Origin: Zingiber officinale
Taxonomy: Eukaryota > Streptophyta > Magnoliopsida > Zingiberales > Zingiberaceae
Length of the DNA stretch: 64,000 bases
Assembly: GCF_018446385.1 (NCBI RefSeq)
Contig: NC_056002.1
Location: 4,203,474 to 4,267,473 of the forward strand
Direction of reading: 5' to 3'
Part shown: in pieces, positions 36,720-47,721 of the stretch
Position numbering within the stretch: position 1 is the first letter of the stretch
How the letters are laid out: each line of letters starts with the position of its first letter
Translations under genes and position numbers: made by a program
Notes under the pieces: generated by a model
Database searches by the model: none
The model's input: only the letters and a program-made list of their open reading frames with translations
Told to the model about the DNA's origin: nothing

Positions 36720-37998
36720 ATCATCGAATGTCTCGCAAGGGTTACATCGGTTTGGAGGCTGAATTGGTATGCTATGGAGCATTTTATTTGTCATTTTCAA
36801 GCAATTACTTAATATTATTTAACTGATCAATTTTGGAATTATAGAGAGAGAGAGAAAAAATTAATTGCTTAAAATAAGGAAGTTGATAGATCGATGCTTT
36901 GGCGTAAAGCCCGTGAGGACAAATCTGACAACATAACAAATATGGAGACAGCAGAAGTCGCTAAGAAAATAGGAGATGAAAGAGATAGGTGCTAGGCAAA
37001 TTTTGATTTACATGGGGTATGTTATGTCTTAAATACAATATTTGTTCAAATGCTATGCTTTGTTTGAAATATTTATTCACATGATTTTGCATCAATTTTA
37101 CATGTGGTATATTTAGATTTGCCATTACTTTATCATTATCTTAAAATTATCTTGCAGTTACCTTTACAAATACTTGAAGAAAGAAAATAGAGCTGAGTAT
37201 GTCTCATTTGTGGATCCTGGTCACATACCAACATGTGGTGTGGGCGAAGAAGGCAGTAAATTATCACAACATATTGTTGAGCAGTTGAGAGCATCAAACA
37301 GAGATAGTATCTCCTTCATTCCATACAACACTAGGTAAGATTTTAATTATTAATCAATTCCTACTACATACTAGTCAATGTTATTTTTTTTATTTGTGCA
37401 TATACCATTAGATCCTGACTATAATTAATGAAGATAAGAATATGATACATTTATTGGACTCTTTGAGTAATAGGAATCGAGATCATGCTTGGCAAACTAT
37501 TGTGACCAAGTAGGTAGTAGATTATGTTGATTGTGAATATATACATTAAATTCATTAGAGGTTGATAAAATAACTTTCTATTTTTTACAATGTAGTGGGG
37601 TAAAGTTATACAATGCATCAAGGAAAATTTCAAAAGAACCTGGTTTTAAACAATTGACGGTATGTATTATGACTATGTATTTAAACATCAATTAATAATT
37701 CTTGTTATTTGGATTATGACTTATTGATGACATTTTCAATTTGATTAGGGTAATCTAAAATAAAAAGGTGGTGTTGAATGTGAATATTGTGTAATGTGGT
37801 ACATGAAAGAGATAGTCATGGATGAATATCTCCAATTGGAGATGAAGGTGAATTTCTTCTTTATAAAATATCTTCTTTATGAAATATTGAATCATTTTAC
37901 ATTGACTCTCAAACTTCTGTTTATGTTTCAGTTTGCAACATCAAAAAACAAACAGTATTACAATCAATCTCAGTATGATGAAGTCAGAAGTGAATGAA
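36720..37998 (+). pseudogene. CACTA gene remnant: Transposase_24-like part and Ulp1-type cysteine protease
   Basis: Exon-like pieces read forward. Near 36725 is 'RMSRKGYIGLEAEL'. Near 36880-36985 is 'DRSMLWRKAREDKSDN...' as in the Transposase_24 (Ptta/En/Spm) family. At 37158-37335 is 'YVSFVDPGHIPTCG' ending 'ISFIPYNT'. At 37410-37510 is 'ILTIINEDKNMIHLLDSL'. At 37765-37848 is 'GGVECEYCVMWYMKEIV', the expected Ulp1 (C48) Cys region. At 37932-37980 is 'YYNQSQYDEVRSE'. The putative catalytic His (before ILTIIN), Asp (LLDSL) and Cys (VEC) are all present. The Trp that normally follows the His is a stop and the last piece ends early, so the gene is dead. Confidence 0.7.
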
Positions 37999-38955
37999 GC
38001 GAATTCGTTTACTTCTATATATGTGCTTAAGTGTAGGCTGTGATATAAATTTTGGATTGTATTTAGAGATTTATCGATACAAAAACTTTTGGGTTATGGT
38101 TAAATATGTCTTTTATGAATACACTTTTGGATTGTATTTGATACATATTTATGATATATTTGTTCAATTTTGATTGTGAAAAATATTGTGTTGGAGTAAC
38201 ATATTATCATATACTCTTTTGTAAAATATTATCATATTGTGAAAAATATTGTGTTGGAAAAATATTGTGTTCAATTTTTATTTGTTGTAGTAAAATATGC
38301 TCTATTACTTCAATACTATGATGAAGTAATACAATAATAAATACTTCGACTAAGTCAAATTATATGGAAGTAAAATAAAATATTTACTGCACCAAAATTC
38401 AAAAAATCTGAAGTCGTAAACATATTTTACTTCGTCAAACAAGGTAACCTATGAAGTAATATATCCTCAATTACTTCGGTATTTTTACTGGTCTTAGTGA
38501 AGTAATAAAGGTTTTTTACTTCGAAAACGGTTCGATTTTAAACCGATTTTGAACCGGTGATAGACTTCGGTAACGTGTGGTGAAGTAAAAAATTTACCCT
38601 TTTACTTCACGTGCGTCTACTTCGGTAATTAACTATCTATTACTTCAGATAATATCCAAAGTCTATTGCTGATTTTCACATAGGGTTTACACCACTATTG
38701 GTGTTGGTCTTTAGTGTTGATCTTTAAAAACTAGCACCAATATGATGTCGGTTTGTATAAACCAACAGCAAAGTGTTGGTGTTGATTTTCATGTTGGTGC
38801 TGGTTTGTAGAAACTAGCACCAACGTGCATGCAAGAGAGAGAGAAAAATTGCATGTAGATGAGAGAGAAACATAAAAAAAATTAGTTTTGCCTGCATCAA
38901 ACCATCCATGTTGGATGTTGTCCACTGTCGCTCAAGATAAGTCACCCAAGATATC

Positions 38956-39004
<49 letters not shown>

Positions 39005-39008
<4 letters not shown>

Positions 39009-39074
39009 ACCGCACAAGTGAAGCGGGGCACTTAAATCACTTCCAGGCACCCCGCCCCACTCAATCCCACAGTA

Positions 39075-39106
<32 letters not shown>

Positions 39107-39180
39107 CCGCACAAGTGAAGCGGGGCACTTGAATCACTTCCAGGCACCCCGCCCCACTCAATCGCATAGTAGCATCGCGC
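39005..39180. repeat. Duplicated ~70 bp GC-rich block between AT microsatellites
   Basis: 'ataaccgcacaagtgaagcg...cacttccaggcaccccgccccactcaat' occurs at 39005-39075 and again at 39104-39174, separated by (AT)n. Confidence 0.85.
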
Positions 39181-39210
39181 AAATGAGGTGCACAGCATAA
39201 CAAAAAATAA

Positions 39211-39212
<2 letters not shown>

Positions 39213-39290
<78 letters not shown>
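39213..39290. repeat. (AT)n microsatellite
   Basis: About 78 bases of AT, followed by (CA)4-5. Confidence 0.95.
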
Positions 39291-39297
<7 letters not shown>

Positions 39298-39990
39298 CAC
39301 AAATGTTACCATACTTATCTTATGGTGCTCATCTCTGTGAGCAAAATGTGTAATTTTTTATTTTTTAAAAAATTATCTAGTTTAAATATTATAACCTTGG
39401 ATCTTAAATTCTAAACCCTAAGCTCTGAAAAAAAAAAAGGAAAAAAATATACATGATGTACATAAGAAGACAAGGTGAGCACCATATGATAATTAAGTAA
39501 GAAAATCCTATACCACTATTTTTAATGGGCTCCGTTGGAATTGTTTAGTTGTGTATTTTTAATGGTTGGAGTTGTTTAGAGTTTGTAGGGTTTTTAATAA
39601 AACCAATCTTTTTTTGGGTGTTTGTTGAGTTGAGTGTTTTTAAAGTTGGTTTGGCTATTTGGCATTATTTTGAGGTGTTTTTTTAGGTTTTCGAGGAACT
39701 AGATCAATAGAGAGGATATCTTATTCTTTTATACTAATACTTTGTTTATTTCCAGTGAACCTCACCTGTAAATGACCTCACAGTTGAACCATTGTCCCAA
39801 TTATTTTTCAAAATTTTTAGACTGGTAGTTTTCCTTAGTCTGCACAGGACTTATCCCGCAAAAGTACTGTTTATTCCAGGATACATGACATCCTAAGAAG
39901 GGATGAGAGGTTACGAGATTGTCAGATCTGGTTCCTTAGATGTCCCCTACTGACATGTGGCACTGGATAATGGGGAGATAACCAACAGTC

Positions 39991-41069
39991 GTCGAATCTG
40001 GTCTCCTCGCCTACTCCTATTACGATGATGTTTATTTCTACGTGGAGAGGCTCTCTTGATGACTATATAGACACCGACGAAGGTAACAATAAGGGGATTC
40101 TGTTTCTATTCAACTCTAAGAGATTCAACTCTTTTTCTCCATCTTTGTTCTTGGACACACCACCTCAAGCAAATCCTAACTTGAGCATCGGAGTGGCCCC
40201 AGGATTCATCCCCCAGCTAGTCTAACCCTCTCTTTAAGTGCATCTCATGTCTTTCTATCCCCTTCGTCGATGGTCTATGAAGTGTGAGCACGTCAGCTAG
40301 TTCGTTAATTGATGGCTTGATCATCCATGATATTTGGCCGAAACATAGATATAATTTTTTTGATAATCAGATATGCAACTTTTATGAATCGATTAATCTT
40401 AAAGATGATCAAATCAATTGACTAAAATTTTCTATTAACTATCAAAATAAACCAATAAATATAAATGAGTCCCAACAGATAACCTTGTCTCGCAAGGTTT
40501 TTCAAACTTCCCATTTATAAGGTACCCTAGACCATGTTTAAACCCTCGTTACCTAGGAATCTGTCTAATTTCTTATCATCTATAGCCGGAGATATAGGTT
40601 AGTTATGGGCAAAAGTGAAATGGAATAAATAATTACAAGGAAAAAGTATTGAAAGGACAGAAGTTAGTATTATGAATCCCTCTCTTGTGGATAAATATAG
40701 ATATTTCTTGAGAAAAAACGATTTGGATCAAATTTTTGAAGATATAAAAAAATGTTACTTAATCTGCTAAAAAACAAAGGACATAAACTAAAGTAGCACT
40801 CCTGATTATAAAATTAAAAAAAAACATAATTTTATCAAAAGTATTTTAAATAGTTTTTTAAACTATATATTCGATGTGATTAGTAGGAAAATCATAATTT
40901 TGTAAAATAAAAAATAATCACAATAAAAAATTATAATGTTATAAAATACTTAACAATATAAAAAAAATAATCATATCCATAAAAACAAAAATATAAATTT
41001 AGATCTACATAATATTTTTTTTAACTTTTATAAAATTTTTAAATAATAAAAATTGATTTAGACCATAGG

Positions 41070-41139
<70 letters not shown>

Positions 41140-42570
41140 CTATTTTATTAAAAATATGTCTCCTTTACAAAGTAAAGTTTAAAATGAAATTATGTTGATA
41201 TTCTTTTTTCTTTTCACATCGAAAATAATTTTAAAATTTATTAATAATTTTCACAAACACATTAATCAGGAATCTAAAGTTCAAAACTTAACTGCGTTGT
41301 ATTATTAAGAATTTTTCTCATAATCAATCAGATCTAGAGTTCGAGTTCAAGATTCGGCTGTGACGTATTATTAGAAAAAATTTTTATTAATCAATCAGGG
41401 ATCTAGAGTTCAAGATTTAGCTCGACGTATTATTGAGAATTTTTCAAAATTTAGAATTCTCTTTAATCCCACATTCTATAATTGACAATATTACAAGTAG
41501 ATAAAACTTCTATAAATATTTTGGTCATGTTAAAAAGTATATTTTTTTAAAAAAATTTTTCACTAAGATCAAATATGATATTAAATTAATTTTTTATAAA
41601 CAAAAGTTGAATATAATAACAAGCTACTAGACGACTTCTTGAGTGTCCACAATTGTTAGTTTATGAATAAATAGCTTTACAATCTATTGATCAGCCATGG
41701 GAAAATTTATATTTAATAAAATAAAATTTTCTTTTTTAATTACAAAACAATTGATAATTTAAAGAACTTGACCCTTTCCTAACTTTTGTCCTAAAATAAA
41801 CATTCCACGGACTCACAGTGAATCAATATCTCCATTAAATTGTCATGTCTTATATTAATAAATGCACCAATATATCTACATTTTGCGTGTTTGGGAATCC
41901 TTGTGAAAGCAGCTAAAATAGTTCATATACTGAAAAAGGAAAAAAAAAAATATCAGATAATTAGTTTAACTTTTATATATTGAAAAGGTAACCGCTATTT
42001 TAGTTGATTAACTAAAATAACCTAATTAATATTTTTTATAAAATTAATTTAAATTGTATATATTAAACTATTTCACTAAATAATTTTATATATTTCATTT
42101 AGATTATCAAACGGTTTAATCAAATGATTTAATGGATTAACATAATTTTTATACTGACACATATTTATTTAATATAGTCAATATTTGTTTCACAATTTTA
42201 TATTTTAAAATTTTAAAAAATTTAATGTTCAATTTTTCCCTCTCGTTATTAGCCTTTTATTATTATTAAAATATGCTTCATTACAATAAATATGTTTAAT
42301 ATATCATCCTTTCTATCCATAGTAAATGAAAACGGTTTATTATTAATAATTATATATAAATAATATTTCAACAACTTTCCAATTCGAACTCATATTATTA
42401 ACTATTTTTTTATCTTAATGCTCAAACTAGTAACATAAATGGAATAAAATTTATGTTTTAATTTTGAGGAGACATATTCTTAATTAATTTTAAAGTGACT
42501 TTTTTCCTAATTTGATTCTGTTAAGGCGGTAACCTAACCCTTCATACTCATCAGTCATCACCTCGATCAC
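39991..42570. other. AT-rich intergenic region
   Basis: No gene seen. It contains (TA)n at 41071-41137. It also has three imperfect ~65 bp tandem copies of 'aatcaatcagggatctagagttcaag...gacgtattatt' at about 41262-41440. Confidence 0.5.
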
Positions 42571-42571
42571 C

Positions 42572-42579
42572 TATTTATA
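42572..42579 (+). promoter_or_regulatory. TATA box of the LRR gene
   Basis: TATTTATA about 30 bases upstream of the likely transcription start, in a sharp change from AT-rich to GC-rich sequence. It is followed by a 5' UTR exon ending at about 42751 (donor GTACTT) and a second 5' UTR exon beginning at about 43371 after 'tacttcacag'. Confidence 0.5.
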
Positions 42580-43658
42580 CCGGGCCTGGATCGTTGCCTC
42601 TTTCTCAGCACGCAGATCATTTCGCCGTTCCACCGCCGCAGCGGACGGAGGTTCCTTCGGCGTTAGCTTTCGATCTCCGCTCAGTGTTGTCTGCGTCTGT
42701 CCCGCTTGCACACGAACGATCCCGGCCGAGTTTTTGGCTACTCTATCGTTGCAGGTACTTTTCGCTAGAAACCATGCGATGGAATCGTTTCTTTTTTCTT
42801 TCGGGGTTTCTTCGTTCGAGAAAGAGTAAGGCCGGGGGTTTTTTTGGTGTGTTTGGCTGTTCAACCTATTCGATTTGGCCAATTGTCCGTGTCATCGAAC
42901 GAAAGGATGCCGGATTTTCTTCTACTTTCTTCTTTCTGTCTCGAGAATGATGACATTGCCATGTGAAGGGAACCTATTTTCCTTTGGGTTTGTGAATCTT
43001 GTTATGTATAAGTTTCCTAATTAATTCCGTGCTTATTGTTTAGTTAATCTCGTGGTTTGGTTCGATGCGACTTGCGAGGGAGTTGCTGATGTTTTTAGTG
43101 GTTAAGATTAAAATTTGCGAAAAGATCTTTCTTTCCGCGTGTTTTCTTCGATTGGATCTCTCTTTCTTCTTCTCAACTCCTTTTTCTTAATATAGATCGC
43201 ACAAGAGTGGCGTGTTGTTATTAGCTCTCCGATTTCTTCTTTTTGGTGTTTCCAATTCGCCTGTTCTATTCCTAAACATTGAAACTGACAAAGGAGTCTC
43301 GCAAAACTTAGTTTATTTCTGTCTTATTGGGATTTCTACGAGATCTTACTCTCTTTTTTTTACTTCACAGGATATAGATTGGTATTTAAGGAGTTGTCAT
43401 CAATCTGGCCGTTCTTGGAGTTCCATATCCCTGCACCTCGAAGAAGGTGTGGGATCTAAAGAATGCTCAGTTGCCTCCTCTTTGCATTGAGGTTTCAATT
43501 CTTCTCGTTTGGCCTTTCCGTTGCACGGTGAAAGGATCTCCTGTTGACAACGGTTAACTCCTGCAACGATAGAGATTCTGGCAGCTGATATTTTACTGCA
43601 AAAGAACAGCTTGTTTGGATTTCCCTATAGATTGCCTTACTCAGATCAATTGCTGTCC

Positions 43659-45563
43659 ATGAAGATGGCAATCACTAGTTGTTTCTCAGCTCTTTTTGCT
43701 AGAAAGAAGTCCAAGGTAAGAACCAATCGTTGTAATTTGTCCTTGGTGTCTTTTTTGACATGGTGCTTGCTGTTTACAAGTAATCACATAATCTGCTGCA
43801 GGAAAAGAAAAGATCCAAAATTGCCTATAAATGTGGAGATTTAAGAGTTAACCCTGAAGAACAAGTTCATCAACATGTCCAGAATCTTACAGTAGGCATT
43901 ACTTCTGATGAACCCAATCACGCCGATCAATTGGCCCATAGTTCTGTAGAGGTAGCAAATCTCAGAGAGCCTATGCTGATGATAGCTCAGGGAAAGAGCC
44001 CTGTGGAGAATGCACAAACCAAAGCGTGTGGTACAAAAAATCTCAAATTTGTACAAACTGAGCTTGTTACTGAAGCAGTCTATGAGGGAGGTGATGAGGA
44101 CAAGGATAATTTATCTCTGAGGAAAGATTTCTCTGACTTTGATCTTCAAGCATTAGAAGCAGACAAGCATGAACTGAATTCAGGAAGTGCCAACGAAGAA
44201 CTGAATATTGATGGTTCGGATAGCAGTTTGCTTAAAGAAGTTACTGCTTCTGAAATGATTACCTACACTGGTCATGTTAGTGATCTTGGCCTTGATCGTA
44301 CAGATAACTTGTGGTCTCAGAATCACTGGGTTGCTCTTTATTCAGAGTCTTCTACCGTGGATAGAGTTGATGCTTGGGTTCAAAGTGTTGGAGATGGCTC
44401 ATCACATCCAATAGACAGCTATCAGGATGATGAACCAGCTGAAGAGGCGACCTCATCTACCAATATTCTTGAGGTTGAAAAAATCTCAGGAAAGAAACAA
44501 ACTCAAACTGGCAGGCCAACAGTAAAGGATATAATGGAAGGCAGCTACATCTTCCAACCACCATGTTCCTTTCCCCATACGGCTCACATTTCTGGTATGG
44601 GTTTGAAAACTATTCCAGTCATTTCAGCCTTCAGCAATCTCCGATCAGTTAATTTATCTGGCAATATGATAGGTATGAACAAACAACCTATTTTAAACTG
44701 TTACAATGTAAATTTTTTGCGTTGTTTCGATGTAGAACATTTGTTGGACTTTATATTAATCTCTTTCGTATTGCTGCAGCCCACATTTCCTCAGGAAGCC
44801 TCCCAAAGAATCTCCTTACACTTGATTTGTCTAGGAACAAAATTACAACAATTGAGGGACTGAAAGAGCTTATGAGGCTGCGGGTTCTTAATCTCAGTTA
44901 CAACAGAATCTCACGGATTGGTCACGGTAAGCTTGTCTTTTAAATTTTTAAATTTGATTTGTGCTAGCTATGATGTCTGCTAGTACAGTATTTATTGACT
45001 TGGAGAATTTATCACTTGGGATAGGAATATAATCCAAAGTTTAAATTTCAGGATTTCCAAATGGCACGCTGATAAAAGAGCTCTATTTAGCTGGAAATAA
45101 GATCAGCTACGTTGAGGGTCTCCACAGACTTCTGAAGCTAAAAGTTCTGGACCTGAGCTTCAACAGCATAACCACAGCAAGGGCCTTGAGTCAACTTGTT
45201 GCTAACGACAGCTCTCTCTTGGCACTCAACCTGGTTGGCAATCCAATTCTGAGCAATTTTAGCGAAGCTGCCCTTCGTAAAAACATTTGTAGCATCCTAC
45301 CTAAGATATCCTACCTGAATAAGAAGCCCATTGATCCTCGGAAGGGACAGGAGGTGGCCTTGCACAGCATATCAAAGGCTGCACTCGAGAGCAATAACCG
45401 GTTCTCGCAGAAACAATTGACAAGGCGAGTGATCAAGACTACCAGTTCTTCGGTTAAGAGCCGGGGAAGAGAAAAGAACACCTATAGAGGAGCAAGCCGC
45501 AACCTCGGAGAGAGGAGCAGAATGAACAGATCAAGGGCCAAGCATCAACGGTCTATCACTTGA
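43659..45563 (+). CDS. Leucine-rich repeat protein, SDS22 / outer-arm dynein light chain 1-like (4 coding exons, 528 aa)
   Basis: Coding exons are 43659-43715, 43802-44672, 44780-44926 and 45052-45563. All have GT-AG introns and one continuous frame (1587 bases with stop). The N-terminus is MKMAITSCFSALFARKKSK. Residues ~30-275 are an acidic, poorly conserved region. From ~280 to ~435 there are SDS22-type repeats ('LRSVNLSGNMI', 'LLTLDLSRNKITTIEGL', 'LRVLNLSYNRISRIG', 'IKELYLAGNKISYVEGL', 'LKVLDLSFNSIT', 'LLALNLVGNPI') closed by an LRR-cap-like 'ICSILPKISYLNKKPI'. The tail is Arg/Lys/Ser-rich. Plant members are annotated 'outer arm dynein light chain 1' although plants lack dynein, so the role is probably protein binding. 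A 5' UTR intron is likely. Confidence 0.88.
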
Positions 45564-46100
45564 AGGGAATGAAATAGTCTATTACTTCAAGAAAATTAGA
45601 TGATGATTCAATTTTTGATGTGATTTGATTTCGCTTTCAGTCGTAAATTAGAAAACACTATACGTCTTTATTTTTGTTAAATTTGGAAACTTATTACATT
45701 GTGTTTGGTTCATGGACAGCTTAGTTTATGAGCTGAAACAATTGATATAATTTAATTTATATACTTGTTTATTTCCTTCTTTGTTTAACTGATATGTAAT
45801 TTGTTTATTCTGATGTGAACCGTGCACTTGATGTTTATCCGATCAGTTTAATATTGTCTCCTTTTTAGAATTCGATATTTTTCTTTGAAGAAGAGATCAT
45901 ACTTTCACTTGATGGGTTTTTAGTTAAAAACTGATTACGCTCGTAAATAATGTTAAACTACGAAGTACGATGGATGGGAGGATGAATTATATCGGATGTA
46001 GGATGTAGGAATTTATGTTCTATTAATCTCATGATTTTATCCTTCATTTATTGAATAAATCTGTCGTTTATTTATCATCTCAATTAAGTCTTCGAGAGTT
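45564..46100. other. 3' flank of the LRR gene
   Basis: AT-rich 3' UTR and spacer; no gene seen. Confidence 0.4.
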
Positions 46101-46114
46101 TTTTCATTTGTCTC

Positions 46115-46345
46115 TAGGATTATGATGTCGTGATAAGACATTTAAGTTTTCATCAAAGAATTGATAATTTGATCCCCAACTATAACGTATTTATAAAAAA
46201 ATTTCCTCCAAATGAGAGGTGCAACCAAAGGATGTTGGACTTCTGGGCTAGCTGCTGTGTGTACCTTTTGATTTACCCTGATAGCGGGTGGAAAATTTTC
46301 TTGAGACCGGACCGATCACCTCAAAAATAATCAATGGGGCTAAGT
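46115..46345 (+). mobile_element. Degenerate tRNA-derived SINE-like copy
   Basis: A possible pol III A box lies in 'tgatgtcgtgataagac' (~46121-46137) and a B box in 'ataatttgatcccc' (~46165). A body follows with 'atttcctccaaatgagaggtg' and 'gagaccggaccgatcacc', which I associate with a dispersed monocot repeat. No poly(A) tail is clear. Assignment is tentative. Confidence 0.4.
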
Positions 46346-46434
46346 AAATTTATTTTTTTTTCTGGTTCTTTTTCACTCGTTGCTTTATGTTTGCTCGTGA
46401 GGAAGAGATGTGCTGGGATTCAATCAAAATATTA

Positions 46435-46597
46435 TGTTGGAAAGTTTTTAGAAAGATCATGGGATTAAAAGGATATAGGATATTTCCATTGACATGAGAT
46501 ATTTTGGGGAGAGCCCAAGAGCAAAGCTATGAGAGTTTAGGCTCAAAGTGGACAATATTATACCATTATGGATATATGTAGACATTCTTAGGATACA
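46435..46597 (+). mobile_element. TRIM-like LTR remnant
   Basis: TGTTGGAAAGTTTTT...GGATACA, 163 bp, is followed at ~46604 by 'ttagcatcagag', a decayed tRNA-Met primer-binding site. A single LTR with no partner was found nearby, so it is broken. Confidence 0.4.
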
Positions 46598-46599
46598 AT

Positions 46600-47640
46600 A
46601 AATTAGCATCAGAGTCATGATCCAGACCAAATACCATATGGGACCTTGAACGGAGTTGAGGGTAGGCTCGGAACTGATCATGAGTGACCGAATGCTCGTG
46701 AAGAGATCCGGAGCAGTCAAGATGACCAAATACTTGTGTGGGGCTCGGAGCATGTAAGAATAATCGAATATTTATAGGAGACGAGTTTGTCAGGATGATC
46801 AAATATTTACGGAGAGACTTAAATCAAAAATAAATAATCTCATACTGTTATAAAAATATATGAACATTTCGGCAGAGCAAGGTGTAAAGCCCATAGTTTT
46901 ATTTTTCTCTTAGCTTTTGATGTTTTTTTTTTTATTTTCCTGTTTGTTGCGCCGACTTCCAGATGTTCTTCATCTCTTTCTTGTTGCACGGACATATAAA
47001 GTTGAGACTTCACCGTTCTCATTGCTTTTAATGTATTTGTTTGTTAAGACTTGATATACTCCACGACTGAAATGAATGGAGCGTTCGAAAATGATCCGGC
47101 AGCCGTAAAATGAATTTGGTTCTCATCTCAATTGTGGAAGTGAATTGCGAAAATGAGTCGAGCAACCTAACAAATATCTTGGTTTGTTTTCATCAGAAGA
47201 TATAAAGTCTGAGTGGCTTTCTCTTCCTTCACGACGTGTTGGCTTTTTCTAAATTTCACCAAATTAATAGATTGACTTTTCTTTAATTCACCCCTCTAAT
47301 AATATTTAGTTCACTTGACCCAGTTCACTTGACAGACAAGGACCAGAAAAACAAAAAAGTCAAACAAAATACTAAAACCTCTCGTATACTAACTAGTCTA
47401 CGACTCGTCTGTGCTGTGGCCTTTTGGTTGTTTTTTAACCTTCAATTATTTATTTTTTATTTACTTTCTTTTCATTCACGTTTTATAAAATTCAGTTTTG
47501 AATCCGACGACTAGTCTACGCTCAGAATGTCCACAAATTCTTGGAGGAAAAAAAGAGTTTGAATCCTAATTCTCCTCCATCCTCCAATTTAAAATTATGC
47601 AAGTTATCGTCATTGATATCGTTATCGGAACTCTGCATCG
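46600..47640. other. Upstream region of the glucosyltransferase gene
   Basis: AT-rich; no gene seen. TTGAC cores (W-box-like) occur at 47315-47320, 47329-47334 and, on the minus strand, 47359-47363. This could mean WRKY control but is short-motif evidence only. Confidence 0.35.
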
Positions 47641-47642
47641 AT

Positions 47643-47650
47643 GTATATAA
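47643..47650 (+). promoter_or_regulatory. TATA box of the UGT gene
   Basis: GTATATAAACC lies about 75 bases upstream of the ATG at 47722, which gives a leader of roughly 45 bases. Confidence 0.65.
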
Positions 47651-47721
47651 ACCCCTGCATCCTTCTCCATCAGACACCGAGGCACAAGAGCAAAAACAAG
47701 TTGGAAAAAAATCCCATCGAA

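Larger units (their letters stand above)
25294..38686 (+). mobile_element. CACTA (En/Spm-type) DNA transposon with nested insertions
   Basis: The left end CACTATGTGAAAATC (25294) is mirrored by the right end ...GATTTTCACATAGGGT (38686). TTA on each side (25291-25293 and 38687-38689) fits the 3 bp CACTA target duplication. With the element removed, the site reads 'ggtttacaccac', as in the duplicate copy near 23878. Both sub-terminal regions (25300-25520 and 38300-38680) are packed with 'acttcgg' and 'gaagtaat' motifs in both orientations, as in CACTA sub-terminal repeats. Without the two nested LTR insertions the element is about 4.5 kb. It keeps a Transposase_24/Ulp1-like gene remnant, but no TNP2-type transposase is recognisable, so it is probably non-autonomous. 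Confidence 0.82.
38690..39990. repeat. Segmental tandem duplication, second copy (right part)
   Basis: Resumes the minisatellite interrupted at 25293, then repeats the microsatellite and single-copy segment of 23900-24690 ('taatgggctccgttggaatt...ccaacagtc'). It has an extra ~450 bases at 39005-39480 made of AT runs and a duplicated GC-rich block. Confidence 0.8.

Noticed and set aside
38814-39312. Open frames rich in Tyr-Ile or Arg-Glu repeats
   Set aside because: Produced by AT and AG microsatellites.
46130-46330. 66-codon frame
   Set aside because: Lies within the SINE-like repeat body.
47641-47721. In-frame upstream ATG that would extend the UGT by 27 residues
   Set aside because: It overlaps the TATA box and precedes the likely transcription start; UGT85 proteins start close to 'PHAVCVPFPAQGH'.
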